15,933 bases of DNA from Oscillospiraceae bacterium (GTDB lineage: Bacteria > Bacillota > Clostridia > Oscillospirales > Oscillospiraceae), in assembly GCA_016296565.1 (NCBI GenBank), contig JAEDJB010000031.1, forward strand, positions 1 through 15,933. Reading direction: 5' to 3'. Numbering within the stretch: the first letter of the stretch is position 1; every line of letters begins with the position of its first letter. The notes under the pieces were generated by a model. It was given only the letters and a program-made list of their open reading frames with translations, did no database searches and was not told the origin of the DNA. The translations under genes were made by a program, and so were the position numbers. Positions 1 through 7,079 of this stretch are shown one piece after another.

Positions 1-744
1 CTCTGGGGCAGAACCGAATTCGAGTGCCGTCTGTCCTGGGATCTGTCCTATGGTTTGAGCGGGGTTGCGCTGGAGCAGGCCTGTGCAGAAGCAATGTCCT
101 ACTACCTGTTCAGCGCGTACAAACCCTGGGATATGTACACGGAGGATGACGGCAATCCGGACAGCGTATACGGTAAGGTCAAGCTTGCGTATGACGTACC
201 GGAGTATGATCTGGAAGCCAGACTGGGCGCCTGGAGCTATGTTGTGGAGAATCCCCCTCCCCAGGGCGGCTTTACAGACTTTGACGAAGAAAGAGCATAC
301 GCAAAAAAAGTACATGACTATGTAGCGTGTAAGGTAACCTACAACCCCATTGGCTATGAACCGGACCTTCCGGTAACCCAGACAAGGTACGAAATCTTCC
401 AGGAAGCATACAATGTGCTTGGTGAGAATCAGGATACCGCTGTCTGCGCCGGGTATGCCCGGGCGTTTGCGCTGATCTGCCAGTATGCCGGCATTAACTG
501 CGCATGGGTGTGGGGCAACGAAACGGAAGAAGGCAGCCACGCGTGGAACGTGATTTATCCCTGCGATGGCAGTGAGCCCGTGCTGGTGGATGTGACCTGG
601 GATGACGGGCTAAGCCTGGATGTTGTCGGACAGACCGAGGTGGACGACTCCTATTTTTACATTCCCCTTTCCTCGGAATATGAACATACGGCGGACGAAA
701 ACATGGCAAGATTCATCCAATATATCAATAAAACTCCTGCATAA
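1..744 (+). CDS. Transglutaminase-like domain protein, C-terminal part (5' end outside window)
   Basis: The reading frame is open from the first base, so the gene begins upstream. A TTG at 55 could be called as a start, but there is no ribosome site before it and coding runs through. A transglutaminase/protease-like core is visible: Cys in AVCAGYARAF (codon 445-447), His in GSHAWNVIY (codon 538-540) and Asp in VDVTWDDG (codon 589-591), the usual Cys-His-Asp triad order and spacing. In bacteria such domains act as cysteine peptidases or amide-modifying enzymes, often at the cell surface. The N-terminus is missing, so a signal peptide or extra domains cannot be judged. The next gene starts 52 bases downstream on the same strand, so this is probably an early gene of the envelope operon that follows. 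The triad is clear; the substrate is unknown. Confidence 0.85.
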   Translation, partial: LWGRTEFECRLSWDLSYGLSGVALEQACAEAMSYYLFSAYKPWDMYTEDDGNPDSVYGKVKLAYDVPEYDLEARLGAWSYVVENPPPQGGFTDFDEERAYAKKVHDYVACKVTYNPIGYEPDLPVTQTRYEIFQEAYNVLGENQDTAVCAGYARAFALICQYAGINCAWVWGNETEEGSHAWNVIYPCDGSEPVLVDVTWDDGLSLDVVGQTEVDDSYFYIPLSSEYEHTADENMARFIQYINKTPA

Positions 745-796
745 ATGCGCGGATGCTGATTTCTGTCCGACTGCTATCTGAAAAAGGAGAGAAAAG

Positions 797-1720
797 ATGA
801 AAGACCGGACGAAAATTTTGCCTCTTGTATTGGCGCTGGCTATGTGCCTGAGCCTGACGGCCTGCGGCGTCTTCGTGGACAATCCGTTTTTCCCCGACGA
901 CGACATTGGCGGCGACGACTGGCGCGTGACCGGCGTTTCCCGCGACGGCGGTACCATCACCCGCGACGGAGAGGACACCTTTGTGCTGGTGTGCATCCAT
1001 AAGACGGACGCAACGTTTTATTACGACGAACAGGATCAGACGTTGTTTGACTATGTGGAGTATCCGGTCACCATTATGGGCGACCCGTGGGAGGCGTTTC
1101 AGGGCACCGACTTTGATGACCTGAACGGCGACGGCAACAGTGACGTGACCATACAGTTCAATGACGGCGGCTATGCGCTTCTGATGGTCTGGTACTGGGA
1201 CGCGGAGAGCGGACAGTTTATGTTTCAGCCGGAGGAATCTCAGCTGGGTGACTATGGCGAGGAGAACGGGGCTTGGGTGCTGACGGCCGGTGAGCTGCCC
1301 TTTGCCAATGTGGAAGCCCTGCAAGCCCAAACCAACGAGGACGGCACCTATTACTGCGCAGATATGGCGGAGGATGGGCTGATCAAGGTGGTCAACACGG
1401 CGCAGCCCCGGGATTTTTCGGCTGAGGATACGGAGGCCTATCTGACTGACTGCGCCCTGGCCTTGGGGGAGGCGGACGCCGACCGCTTGGTGAGCGTTGA
1501 GAAAAGTGATGTGTACACCTTGCAGATGACCTTCCCTGTATATCTGGTGACCTATACCGCAGGCGAGAACGAGGACACCCGTGAATGGACCGTATTTGCC
1601 ATGGAGACAGATCTCTATACGTATCTCTACGGCTTCTCCGTTGCGATTGATTCGGCTGATGAGCTGCGGCCCGCTTGTGAGGACGTTTTCGCAAGCTTGA
1701 ACCTGTCTAAACCAGCCTGA
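797..1720 (+). CDS. Lipoprotein with calcium-loop-like D/N/G motif
   Basis: The ATG is preceded by AAAAAGGAGAG at good spacing. The first 23 residues form a lipoprotein signal peptide: basic start (MKDRTK), a hydrophobic stretch and the lipobox L-T-A-C with the lipidated Cys at 23. The mature protein is acidic. Residues 105-117 (DFDDLNGDGNSDV) look like the D-x-N-x-D-G-type loops of FG-GAP/VCBS or dockerin-like repeats, followed by beta-strand-rich sequence. I see no catalytic motif. It is the first of three consecutive lipoproteins with nearly the same signal-peptide ending (LTACG) and lies 19 bases before the next one, so co-transcription is likely. It is probably displayed on the outer face of the membrane. 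The function is unknown; a binding or structural role is an inference. Confidence 0.85.
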   Translation: MKDRTKILPLVLALAMCLSLTACGVFVDNPFFPDDDIGGDDWRVTGVSRDGGTITRDGEDTFVLVCIHKTDATFYYDEQDQTLFDYVEYPVTIMGDPWEAFQGTDFDDLNGDGNSDVTIQFNDGGYALLMVWYWDAESGQFMFQPEESQLGDYGEENGAWVLTAGELPFANVEALQAQTNEDGTYYCADMAEDGLIKVVNTAQPRDFSAEDTEAYLTDCALALGEADADRLVSVEKSDVYTLQMTFPVYLVTYTAGENEDTREWTVFAMETDLYTYLYGFSVAIDSADELRPACEDVFASLNLSKPA

Positions 1721-1739
1721 GAAAGGATAAGGAGGAAAT

Positions 1740-2558
1740 ATGATGAAAAAGAAACTGACCAGCTTTTTACTGGCGCTGACCCTGCTGCTGGGTCTGAGCC
1801 TTACGGCCTGCGGTGGAGATTCGGGAGATAACGGTTCGGGCGGTAATGTTCCGGCCAATGAGGACACGGGATATGATCCCAGCGTGTACGAGGGCACCTG
1901 GCAGGGCGACGGGGATAACCTGTATGGCGCCTGCATCATAGAGTTTGACGCGGAGGGCAACTGGCTGTTTTATATCAACGGCGATCTGAGGGACGACGGT
2001 GACCTTCAGTATGACCCGGAGAGGGAAGTCATCTGTGTCCGCAGCAGCCGGGGCGGTGCCATAGAAGGCGGCAGTGTCGAGCTGGAGAACGGCCGGCTTT
2101 ACATCGACAGCTGCGGCTACTTCGACTACTTCGTTGGAAATTGGATGGAAGAGTACTGGGACAGCGAACCTGAAAATGGAGATTCTGCTTACTACGGGGA
2201 CTACGATTATAACGAGGACTACAATTATAATGAGGATTACGATTACAACGGGGATTACGGGGTATACCACCGGGATATCTCGGACTTCCGGGGGACTTGG
2301 TATCTCGACAACGACCTTGCGGCGGAAATCTTCATTGTAATCGACAGTGATGGATACTGGCGTTACTACGAGCGCACACCCGGTGACCCCGAAGCCACGG
2401 AAATGGACCACGGCATCCTCTGCTGCTCCGAAGATGAAAGCGGTGTCTTTTACGCGGATTCTGGCATGTATGACGAGCTGAGCTTCCGGGTGTATGAGCT
2501 GGATGAAGACATTTTTCTCTGGGACGATACATTCACGTTTTACCGGTTAGAGTGGTAA
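1740..2558 (+). CDS. Lipoprotein with two G-T-W beta domains joined by a D/Y/N-rich linker
   Basis: Two ATGs stand in tandem (1740 and 1743). AAGGAGG at 1729-1735 is better spaced for the second, so either could be used. The signal peptide ends with lipobox L-T-A-C, Cys at residue 24. The mature part contains two similar units. One begins at EGTW (51-54) and the other at RGTW (184-187). Each is followed by a strand of the type I-x-F/I-D-x-[DE]-G-x-W-x-x-Y, which suggests a duplicated small beta barrel. They are separated by an acidic and aromatic low-complexity segment (154-174) made of a six-residue repeat. No catalytic motif is seen. The gene sits between two other lipoprotein genes, 19 and 16 bases away. 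It is likely an extracellular binding or sensing lipoprotein; no family name can be given with confidence. Confidence 0.85.
   Translation: MMKKKLTSFLLALTLLLGLSLTACGGDSGDNGSGGNVPANEDTGYDPSVYEGTWQGDGDNLYGACIIEFDAEGNWLFYINGDLRDDGDLQYDPEREVICVRSSRGGAIEGGSVELENGRLYIDSCGYFDYFVGNWMEEYWDSEPENGDSAYYGDYDYNEDYNYNEDYDYNGDYGVYHRDISDFRGTWYLDNDLAAEIFIVIDSDGYWRYYERTPGDPEATEMDHGILCCSEDESGVFYADSGMYDELSFRVYELDEDIFLWDDTFTFYRLEW
2199..2252 (+). repeat. Three in-frame 18-base repeats encoding D-Y-x-Y-N-E/G
   Basis: Three consecutive 18-base units (2199-2216, 2217-2234, 2235-2252) encode DYDYNE, DYNYNE and DYDYNG and are followed by a partial DYG. The units differ mostly at synonymous or D/N codon positions, so they are imperfect. 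They form the linker between the two G-T-W domains of the lipoprotein and could change in copy number by slippage. Confidence 0.75.
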
Positions 2559-2574
2559 AAGAAAGGAGAGAAGA

Positions 2575-3522
2575 ATGATGCGTCTGTTGAAAAAGAGATT
2601 TGCGCTTCTGCTGGCAGTGGTTCTCTGCCTGGGCCTGACGGCCTGCGGCGGTGAAGAAACGCCAGAAATTACAGAAACGCCAGAAGCTGCGCAGCCCAGC
2701 GACAGGGAGCCTGTCACGGACTGGGCGCTTCTCGACGGGATGTGGAGCATTGATAACTCGACCATTCTCTACATAGACAGTGAAAGCGGATATTACGCGT
2801 TCTGGGAAGAATACACCGGCCGCAGCGGACAGGGCGCTTTGTTTGAGGAAGACGGCATACCGACGATGGAATTCAACGGTGGCCTTTACGAGTTTTTCCT
2901 GCGCGACGACGGCATCATGCAGCCGAGCATGGATGGTGACAGTGAGGGCTATGACCTCTCTGGCTATACCTTCAGCCGGAACGACGAAGTGGATGTCATG
3001 ATATGGGACGACAGCACCTGGGACGGCGTGTGGCAGAATGCCCTGGGCGAAACCATCGTCATTGACACCTCCCGCGGCCAGTATATTGCCGCCTCGCCGG
3101 ACTATTATTTCTGGGGGACGGCCGGCAACAATTACGATGGCATGGGTTATTACCTGGACGACGAGGGGGAGCGGGCCTATCTCTGCCCCGGCAGCGACGG
3201 CGACAGCTTCAGGCTGCTGGGATCAGGCTATGAATACCGCTACACCGACGCCGGCTATTGGGACGGCGTGTTCTACCGCGACGGGGATATCGAGGCCTAT
3301 GCCGACCTCTCCCAGGCGGAGTTCATTGACCCGGATGGATTCATGTGGTATTTTGACGGGGTGAGCAAATTCGGGCTCAGATATTCTTATGAGCTCCGGG
3401 ATGACGGCCTGGCGTATTACTGCGACGACGGTCAGCTTTTCGCTGCCGGCTGGATCCCCGAGCAGCCCTATGACCCGGCTGAAGACTGGGGCGAGGACTG
3501 GATGGACAACTGGGACAAGTGA
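2575..3522 (+). CDS. Lipoprotein with three repeated G-x-W/F beta units
   Basis: The ATG follows AAAGGAGAG at suitable spacing and is only 16 bases after the previous stop. A second ATG follows immediately. The signal peptide (MMRLLKKRF plus hydrophobic core) ends in L-T-A-C with the lipidated Cys at 24. After a short acidic and Pro/Thr-rich tether come three related segments starting at LDGMW (53-57), WDGVW (149-153) and WDGVF (229-233). They are spaced about 96 and 80 residues apart, each continuing with aromatic, acidic beta strands. The C-terminus is rich in Trp, Asp and Glu. The motif resembles the G-T-W units of the neighbouring upstream lipoprotein, so the two are probably diverged paralogues. 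I recognise no enzyme motif. It likely acts outside the membrane with the other products of this operon. Confidence 0.85.
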   Translation: MMRLLKKRFALLLAVVLCLGLTACGGEETPEITETPEAAQPSDREPVTDWALLDGMWSIDNSTILYIDSESGYYAFWEEYTGRSGQGALFEEDGIPTMEFNGGLYEFFLRDDGIMQPSMDGDSEGYDLSGYTFSRNDEVDVMIWDDSTWDGVWQNALGETIVIDTSRGQYIAASPDYYFWGTAGNNYDGMGYYLDDEGERAYLCPGSDGDSFRLLGSGYEYRYTDAGYWDGVFYRDGDIEAYADLSQAEFIDPDGFMWYFDGVSKFGLRYSYELRDDGLAYYCDDGQLFAAGWIPEQPYDPAEDWGEDWMDNWDK

Positions 3523-3662
3523 GAATGACGGCGAGTAAGAAAAAGACCCGCTGCGGCCGATTTTGAAAGGCTGAGCGCGGCGGCTCCGGAACGGGCTGTG
3601 CCTTCAGGGACATTCCGCAGAACCTGCTTTGCAGAGTGGGATTGAGAAAGGAAGATGAAGTT

Positions 3663-4196
3663 ATGATTCCGGCAATTGTTATTCTGGTTGTAGTTCTGGT
3701 CATTGTCATCTGGTGTATCAGCACGGTCAATGGCTTCAAGAAAAAAGAAATCCGTGTGCAGGAGGGACTTTCCGGCGTGGAGGTGGCGCTGACCAAGCGC
3801 TGCGATATGCTCACCAAAATGCTGGACACCGCCAAAGGCTACATGGCCCATGAAAACGAGCTCTTCGCCAAGGTCGTTGAGCTGCGCCGCGGCATGAGCG
3901 TTGCTGAGATGAACGCCGCGGCCCAGCAGATGGACACCCTGAGCGGGAAGTTTTTCGCCGTTGCAGAGGGCTATCCGGATCTGCGCTCCAGCGATGTTTT
4001 TGTGGAGCTCCAGCGGGGAATCCGCGACGCAGAGGAGCATTTGCAGGCAGCGCGGCGGCTGTATAACACCAGCGTAACTTCCTATAATACGGCAATCGCC
4101 ATGTTCCCGGCCAAGCTTCTGGCGGGTCCGCGCCAGCCGAAGGAATTCTTTGTTGCGGAGGCAAGCAAGCGCGAGGACGTCAAAATGTCGTTCTGA
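3663..4196 (+). CDS. lemA: LemA family protein
   Basis: I place the start at ATG 3663, with GAAAGGAAG about 8-14 bases upstream; an in-frame GTG at 3636 would add nine residues but lies before that ribosome site. The protein of 177 residues has the family layout: an N-terminal membrane helix at about residues 1-17 (rich in I, V and L), then the short basic N-G-F-K-K-K segment, then long amphipathic helices to the end, giving a four-helix bundle. The length is close to the usual 180-200. LemA proteins are conserved membrane-anchored proteins of unclear molecular function, in some species linked to envelope or stress phenotypes. The next gene is a DUF3137-type protein, a common partner. A 140-base gap separates it from the preceding lipoprotein; no terminator is visible there, so co-transcription remains likely. 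Confidence 0.9.
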   Translation: MIPAIVILVVVLVIVIWCISTVNGFKKKEIRVQEGLSGVEVALTKRCDMLTKMLDTAKGYMAHENELFAKVVELRRGMSVAEMNAAAQQMDTLSGKFFAVAEGYPDLRSSDVFVELQRGIRDAEEHLQAARRLYNTSVTSYNTAIAMFPAKLLAGPRQPKEFFVAEASKREDVKMSF

Positions 4197-4206
4197 TACT
4201 AGTTCA

Positions 4207-4255
4207 GTGTGCATAGCACACGGGATTTTTGATTCAATTTTTTAATCAAGAATCA
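4207..4255 (+). other. Two small inverted repeats between lemA and the DUF3137 gene
   Basis: GTGTGC (4207-4212) and GCACAC (4216-4221) form a 6-bp hairpin with a 3-base loop, followed after GGGA by five T. Next comes an AT-rich inverted repeat, TGATTC (4230-4235) with GAATCA (4250-4255). The first could be a weak attenuator or an RNA-processing signal that lowers expression of the second gene. The stem is too short to be called a terminator with confidence. Confidence 0.35.
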
Positions 4256-4272
4256 GTATGGGAAAGGGAACG

Positions 4273-5169
4273 ATGATTGTGGAAGAAAAGCAGATGACGA
4301 CGAATGAGCAGTTGGAGGCTGAGCTCCAATCCCTGCGCAGCAAGGCAACGGTTGCCAAGATTGTGACTTACGGCTGCGGCGCGGCGGCGATCCTTGGCTT
4401 TATCACAGGATTGATCCCTGTGGGAATTGTCTTTATTGTGCTTGCGCTGGTAGGTGGATACCAGCTGGAAAAGAACAGCAGCAGGCTCAAAAAGATCCTC
4501 AGCGACAATGTCATCAGCAGTGTGCTGAAGGAGGCGCTGGGCGATGCTGTGGAATATAACCCGTGGGGCAAAATTAACCCTGGCAGCATGGTGTTTCCGT
4601 TTTCCTATAACTGCGCGGATGGCAGCGATCATATCAAGGCAGCCTACAATGGGCTGAACATTGAACTGGGCGACATCGAGCTGATCGAAGAGACAGAGTA
4701 CACCGACAACGAAACCGGACAAACAGAAAAGACCAGAAATACACAATTTAAGGGGCAGTGGCTTACCTGCGACTTTGGCAAGGAACTTGCCGGCGAAGTA
4801 TATATCTCGGAGCGGACAAAGAAAACCCGCAGAAGTCTGAAGAGCAATGTCACGATGGATAACGAGCAGTTTGGCACGCGCTTCTGTGTCAAAGCGGATC
4901 ATCCGCAGGAAGCGTACTATATCCTCACACCGCATATGATGGAATATATTTCCTCCATGGCGGACAAGAGCGGCGGCACAGTCTATCTGTCTTTCCTGCG
5001 GAATGGGAAGATGCACGTTGCGGTCCAGACCGGGCGCGACTTCTTTGAGCTTGGGAAAAGCAATGCTGATGTGGGAGCGCTGCGCCAGAAGTTTTTGGGT
5101 GAGCTGCGCTGGTTCACCGATATTGTCGACACGCTGCGCGTGGAGGATACCCTCTATAAAAAGGTGTGA
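4273..5169 (+). CDS. DUF3137-type membrane protein, LemA partner
   Basis: The frame opens with ATGs at 4258, 4273 and 4294. I prefer 4273 because AAAGGGA lies just upstream; 4258 has no ribosome site and 4294 is preceded by GGAAG. The product of about 298 residues starts with a short coiled region (E/Q/L-rich, about 11-24), then two close membrane helices (about 30-46 and 48-63) that would form a hairpin. A long soluble, probably cytoplasmic domain follows, with the pattern seen in DUF3137 proteins (N-G-L-x-I-E-L-G-D-I-E-L and F-K-G-Q-W near its middle). DUF3137 genes are often next to lemA, as here. The biochemical function is unknown. A hairpin terminator follows the stop, marking the end of the operon. 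Confidence 0.8.
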   Translation: MIVEEKQMTTNEQLEAELQSLRSKATVAKIVTYGCGAAAILGFITGLIPVGIVFIVLALVGGYQLEKNSSRLKKILSDNVISSVLKEALGDAVEYNPWGKINPGSMVFPFSYNCADGSDHIKAAYNGLNIELGDIELIEETEYTDNETGQTEKTRNTQFKGQWLTCDFGKELAGEVYISERTKKTRRSLKSNVTMDNEQFGTRFCVKADHPQEAYYILTPHMMEYISSMADKSGGTVYLSFLRNGKMHVAVQTGRDFFELGKSNADVGALRQKFLGELRWFTDIVDTLRVEDTLYKKV

Positions 5170-5179
5170 AGTTACAAAG

Positions 5180-5217
5180 AGCGCCGCATGGTTAAGATCT
5201 TCTTGCCATGCGGCGCT
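5180..5217 (+). terminator. Hairpin at the end of the lipoprotein/LemA operon
   Basis: AGCGCCGCATGG (5180-5191) is perfectly complementary to CCATGCGGCGCT (5206-5217), leaving a 14-base loop that contains the palindrome AAGATCTT. It begins 10 bases after the DUF3137 stop codon. The trailing sequence TGCGTTTGT is only moderately T-rich, so termination may be partial or may depend on the next hairpin. Confidence 0.7.
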
Positions 5218-5237
5218 TGCGTTTGTCCCGGCCAGTA

Positions 5238-5272
5238 CCGGCAATGGTAAGTCAGGGTACCGTAACTGCCGG
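5238..5272. other. Second stem-loop between terminator and promoter
   Basis: CCGGCA (5238-5243) pairs with TGCCGG (5267-5272). Inside it ATGGTA (5244-5249) pairs with TACCGT (5258-5263), with one G-T pair, around an 8-base loop; a 3-base bulge separates the two parts of the stem. No T-run follows, so it is not a standard terminator. It may act with the first hairpin or be an operator upstream of the flavoprotein promoter. Confidence 0.4.
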
Positions 5273-5289
5273 AAGGATAGACCTCCGAA

Positions 5290-5318
5290 TTGCAAATCTG
5301 CACAGGGTGAATTATAAT
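5290..5318 (+). promoter_or_regulatory. Sigma-A promoter of the flavoprotein gene
   Basis: TTGCAA (5290-5295) and a perfect TATAAT (5313-5318) are separated by exactly 17 bases. Transcription would start near 5325, leaving a leader of about 100 bases. At the leader start, ACAGG (5322-5326) and CCTGT (5346-5350) form a small inverted repeat that could be an operator or RNA hairpin. The ribosome site of the gene is GAAGGAGAAA just before ATG 5426. Confidence 0.65.
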
Positions 5319-5425
5319 GAAACAGGACTTTATACGGGAGAAAGACCTGTGAGGACAATCCATCCCCCAAAATCATTCCGTACCAAACGAACAGGCAGAG
5401 CTGCTGAAAAGAAGGAGAAACCACC

Positions 5426-6784
5426 ATGGAAATTCTGGTCATCAACGGCAGTCCCAAGGGAAAGCACTCCGTCACCCTGCAGACGGTGAATTATCTGCAA
5501 ATTCTCCACCCGGAGCATCATTTCACGGTGCTTCCGGTGGGGCAGACCATCAAAGCGCTGGAAAAGGATTTTTCTCCTGCGGCAGAAGCCATTGAAAAGG
5601 CAGAGGTTCTGCTGTTTTCCTACCCGGTCTATACGTTTCTTGCGCCCAGCCAGCTTCACCGGTTTGTTGAGCTGTTAAAGCAGTCAGGCGTCCGGCTGTC
5701 CGGGAAATATGCCACCCAGCTGTCCACCTCCAAGCATTTCTACGACATGACCGCCCATGGCTATATCCGGGAGAACTGCGGCGATCTGGGGCTGCGGTAT
5801 ATCCCCGGCCTGTCTGCGGATATGGAGGACCTGACCACGAAAAAGGGGCAGAAGGAAGCGGAGGCGTTCTTCCGCTTTTTGTGCTGGTCGGTGGAAAACG
5901 GCATCTATGAGGAAGCCCCGGAAAGCAGGAGAAAGGCAGAGTCTCTGCCCGTCAGCGTTCCGGAGGCGTCTGCCGAGGAAAAGACCGGGGACGTGGTGAT
6001 TGTGGCGGATCTGGAGGGACATGACAGCCAGCTTCCAAAGATGATCGACCGGTTTTGTGCGGTTCTCCCCAGAAAGACCCGGGTGGTCAACATTCGGGAC
6101 TATCCCTTCCGGGGCGGCTGTCTGGGTTGCCTCAGCTGCGCGGGGTCGGGCAAATGTATTTACAAGGATCACTTTGATGACTATCTGCGCCGTGAGATTC
6201 AAACCGCGGACGCCATTGTCTATGCCTTCCGCATCCGGGATCACTCCATGGGCGCCCGGTTCAAGATGTACGACGACCGGCAGTTCTGCAACGGGCACCG
6301 CGCGGTGACAATCGGGATGCCGGTGGGCTATCTTGTCAGCGGCGATCTGGACCGGGAGTCCAATCTCAAAACCGTTCTCGAAGCGCGGGCACAGGTTGGC
6401 TCCAATTACCTGGCGGGAATTGCCACGGACACCAAAAATCCGGATGGGGCCATTGACCGGCTCTGCGCCAGGCTGACCTATGCTCTGGAGCAAGCCTATC
6501 TGCCGCCCCAGAATTTCTATGGCGTCGGCGGCATGAAGGTGTTCCGGGATCTTATCTGGCTCATGCAGGGCATGATGAAGGCCGACCACAAATTCTACAA
6601 GGAACACAAGCAGTATGATTTTCCACAGAAGCAGTGGCCGAAAATGCTGGCCATGTATGCTGTAGGCGCCATGATGTCCAGCAAGAAGCTGAAAGCCAAA
6701 ATGGGCGGCACACTGAACGACGGCATGCTCATGGCCTATCGCAAGGTGCTGGATCAGGCGGGCAAACGGGCGAACAAAGATTGA
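5426..6784 (+). CDS. Two-domain flavodoxin-like NAD(P)H-dependent oxidoreductase with 4-Cys motif
   Basis: GAAGGAGAAA precedes the ATG. Residues 1-160 form a flavodoxin/FMN-reductase domain: first strand ILVINGSPKGKHSVT with the flavin phosphate-binding loop, then F-S-Y-P-V-Y-T-F-L as the second flavin-contact loop. Residues from about 188 begin a second Rossmann-like flavodoxin unit (DVVIVADLEGHDSQLPKM). It carries Cys232, Cys235, Cys238 and Cys244, spaced CX2CX2CX5C, the compact pattern known from iron-sulfur flavoproteins. The rest of the protein (about 350-452) is helical and basic. At 452 residues it is about twice the size of single-domain members. The second unit lacks a canonical N-G-S-P loop, so it may bind a cluster rather than flavin, or it may be degenerate. 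It is probably a cytoplasmic redox enzyme; its substrate is unknown. It has its own promoter and stands alone on its strand. Confidence 0.85.
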   Translation: MEILVINGSPKGKHSVTLQTVNYLQILHPEHHFTVLPVGQTIKALEKDFSPAAEAIEKAEVLLFSYPVYTFLAPSQLHRFVELLKQSGVRLSGKYATQLSTSKHFYDMTAHGYIRENCGDLGLRYIPGLSADMEDLTTKKGQKEAEAFFRFLCWSVENGIYEEAPESRRKAESLPVSVPEASAEEKTGDVVIVADLEGHDSQLPKMIDRFCAVLPRKTRVVNIRDYPFRGGCLGCLSCAGSGKCIYKDHFDDYLRREIQTADAIVYAFRIRDHSMGARFKMYDDRQFCNGHRAVTIGMPVGYLVSGDLDRESNLKTVLEARAQVGSNYLAGIATDTKNPDGAIDRLCARLTYALEQAYLPPQNFYGVGGMKVFRDLIWLMQGMMKADHKFYKEHKQYDFPQKQWPKMLAMYAVGAMMSSKKLKAKMGGTLNDGMLMAYRKVLDQAGKRANKD

Positions 6785-6789
6785 GGACA

Positions 6790-6979
6790 AAGGACCCAGG
6801 CGGCAGCGCCCCACCAGATGAGGTAGCCGAGAAACACCGTGTCGTAGGATTCCCGGTTTTCTGCGGCGGGACACCAGCGCAACATCCTGAAGGGAGGGAT
6901 CGCTGTGCTCCCGGCTGCCCCGGCTGGCTTCATCCCTCCGGTTCGGGTCCTCCGGGGTGTAGGGTTCTCCCGGGAGGAA
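6790..6979 (-). pseudogene. Frameshifted fragment of a flavodoxin gene
   Basis: Read on the minus strand, 6979 to about 6870 encodes EPYTPEDPNRRDEASRGS followed by REHSDPSL. From about 6864 to 6790, in another frame, it encodes NRESYDTVFLGYLIWWG. Both pieces match the order of a flavodoxin: the E/V-P-Y-T-x-x-D-L-N segment, the S-R-S-S-x-E-M-x-D-x-S stretch, then E-N-x-x-x-Y-D-T-V-F-L-G-Y-P-I-W-W-G. The Pro of the last motif is Leu here. The frame changes between the two pieces, the N-terminal P-loop region is not recognisable, and the C-terminal half is absent because the copy ends beside the stop of the flavoprotein gene. No start site is apparent. It is a relic and not expected to be functional. 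Recognition is by eye from family memory. Confidence 0.65.
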
Positions 6980-7079
6980 CTGTCCGGAGCGCTGTATGGA
7001 AGGATAGGATCCTGGCGCTCTGCGAAGCGTTTATGGGCCCTGACAGTGTAAAGGATTCAAAGAAGGGAGAACAGGAACC

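Noticed and set aside
725..1960. Long minus-strand frames opposite the lipoprotein genes
   Set aside because: Antisense shadows without ribosome sites; the plus strand has lipoprotein signals and good Shine-Dalgarno sites.
3523..3662. Possible terminator or promoter between the third lipoprotein and lemA
   Set aside because: Only GC-rich partial repeats, no stem with a T-run and no convincing -35/-10 pair.
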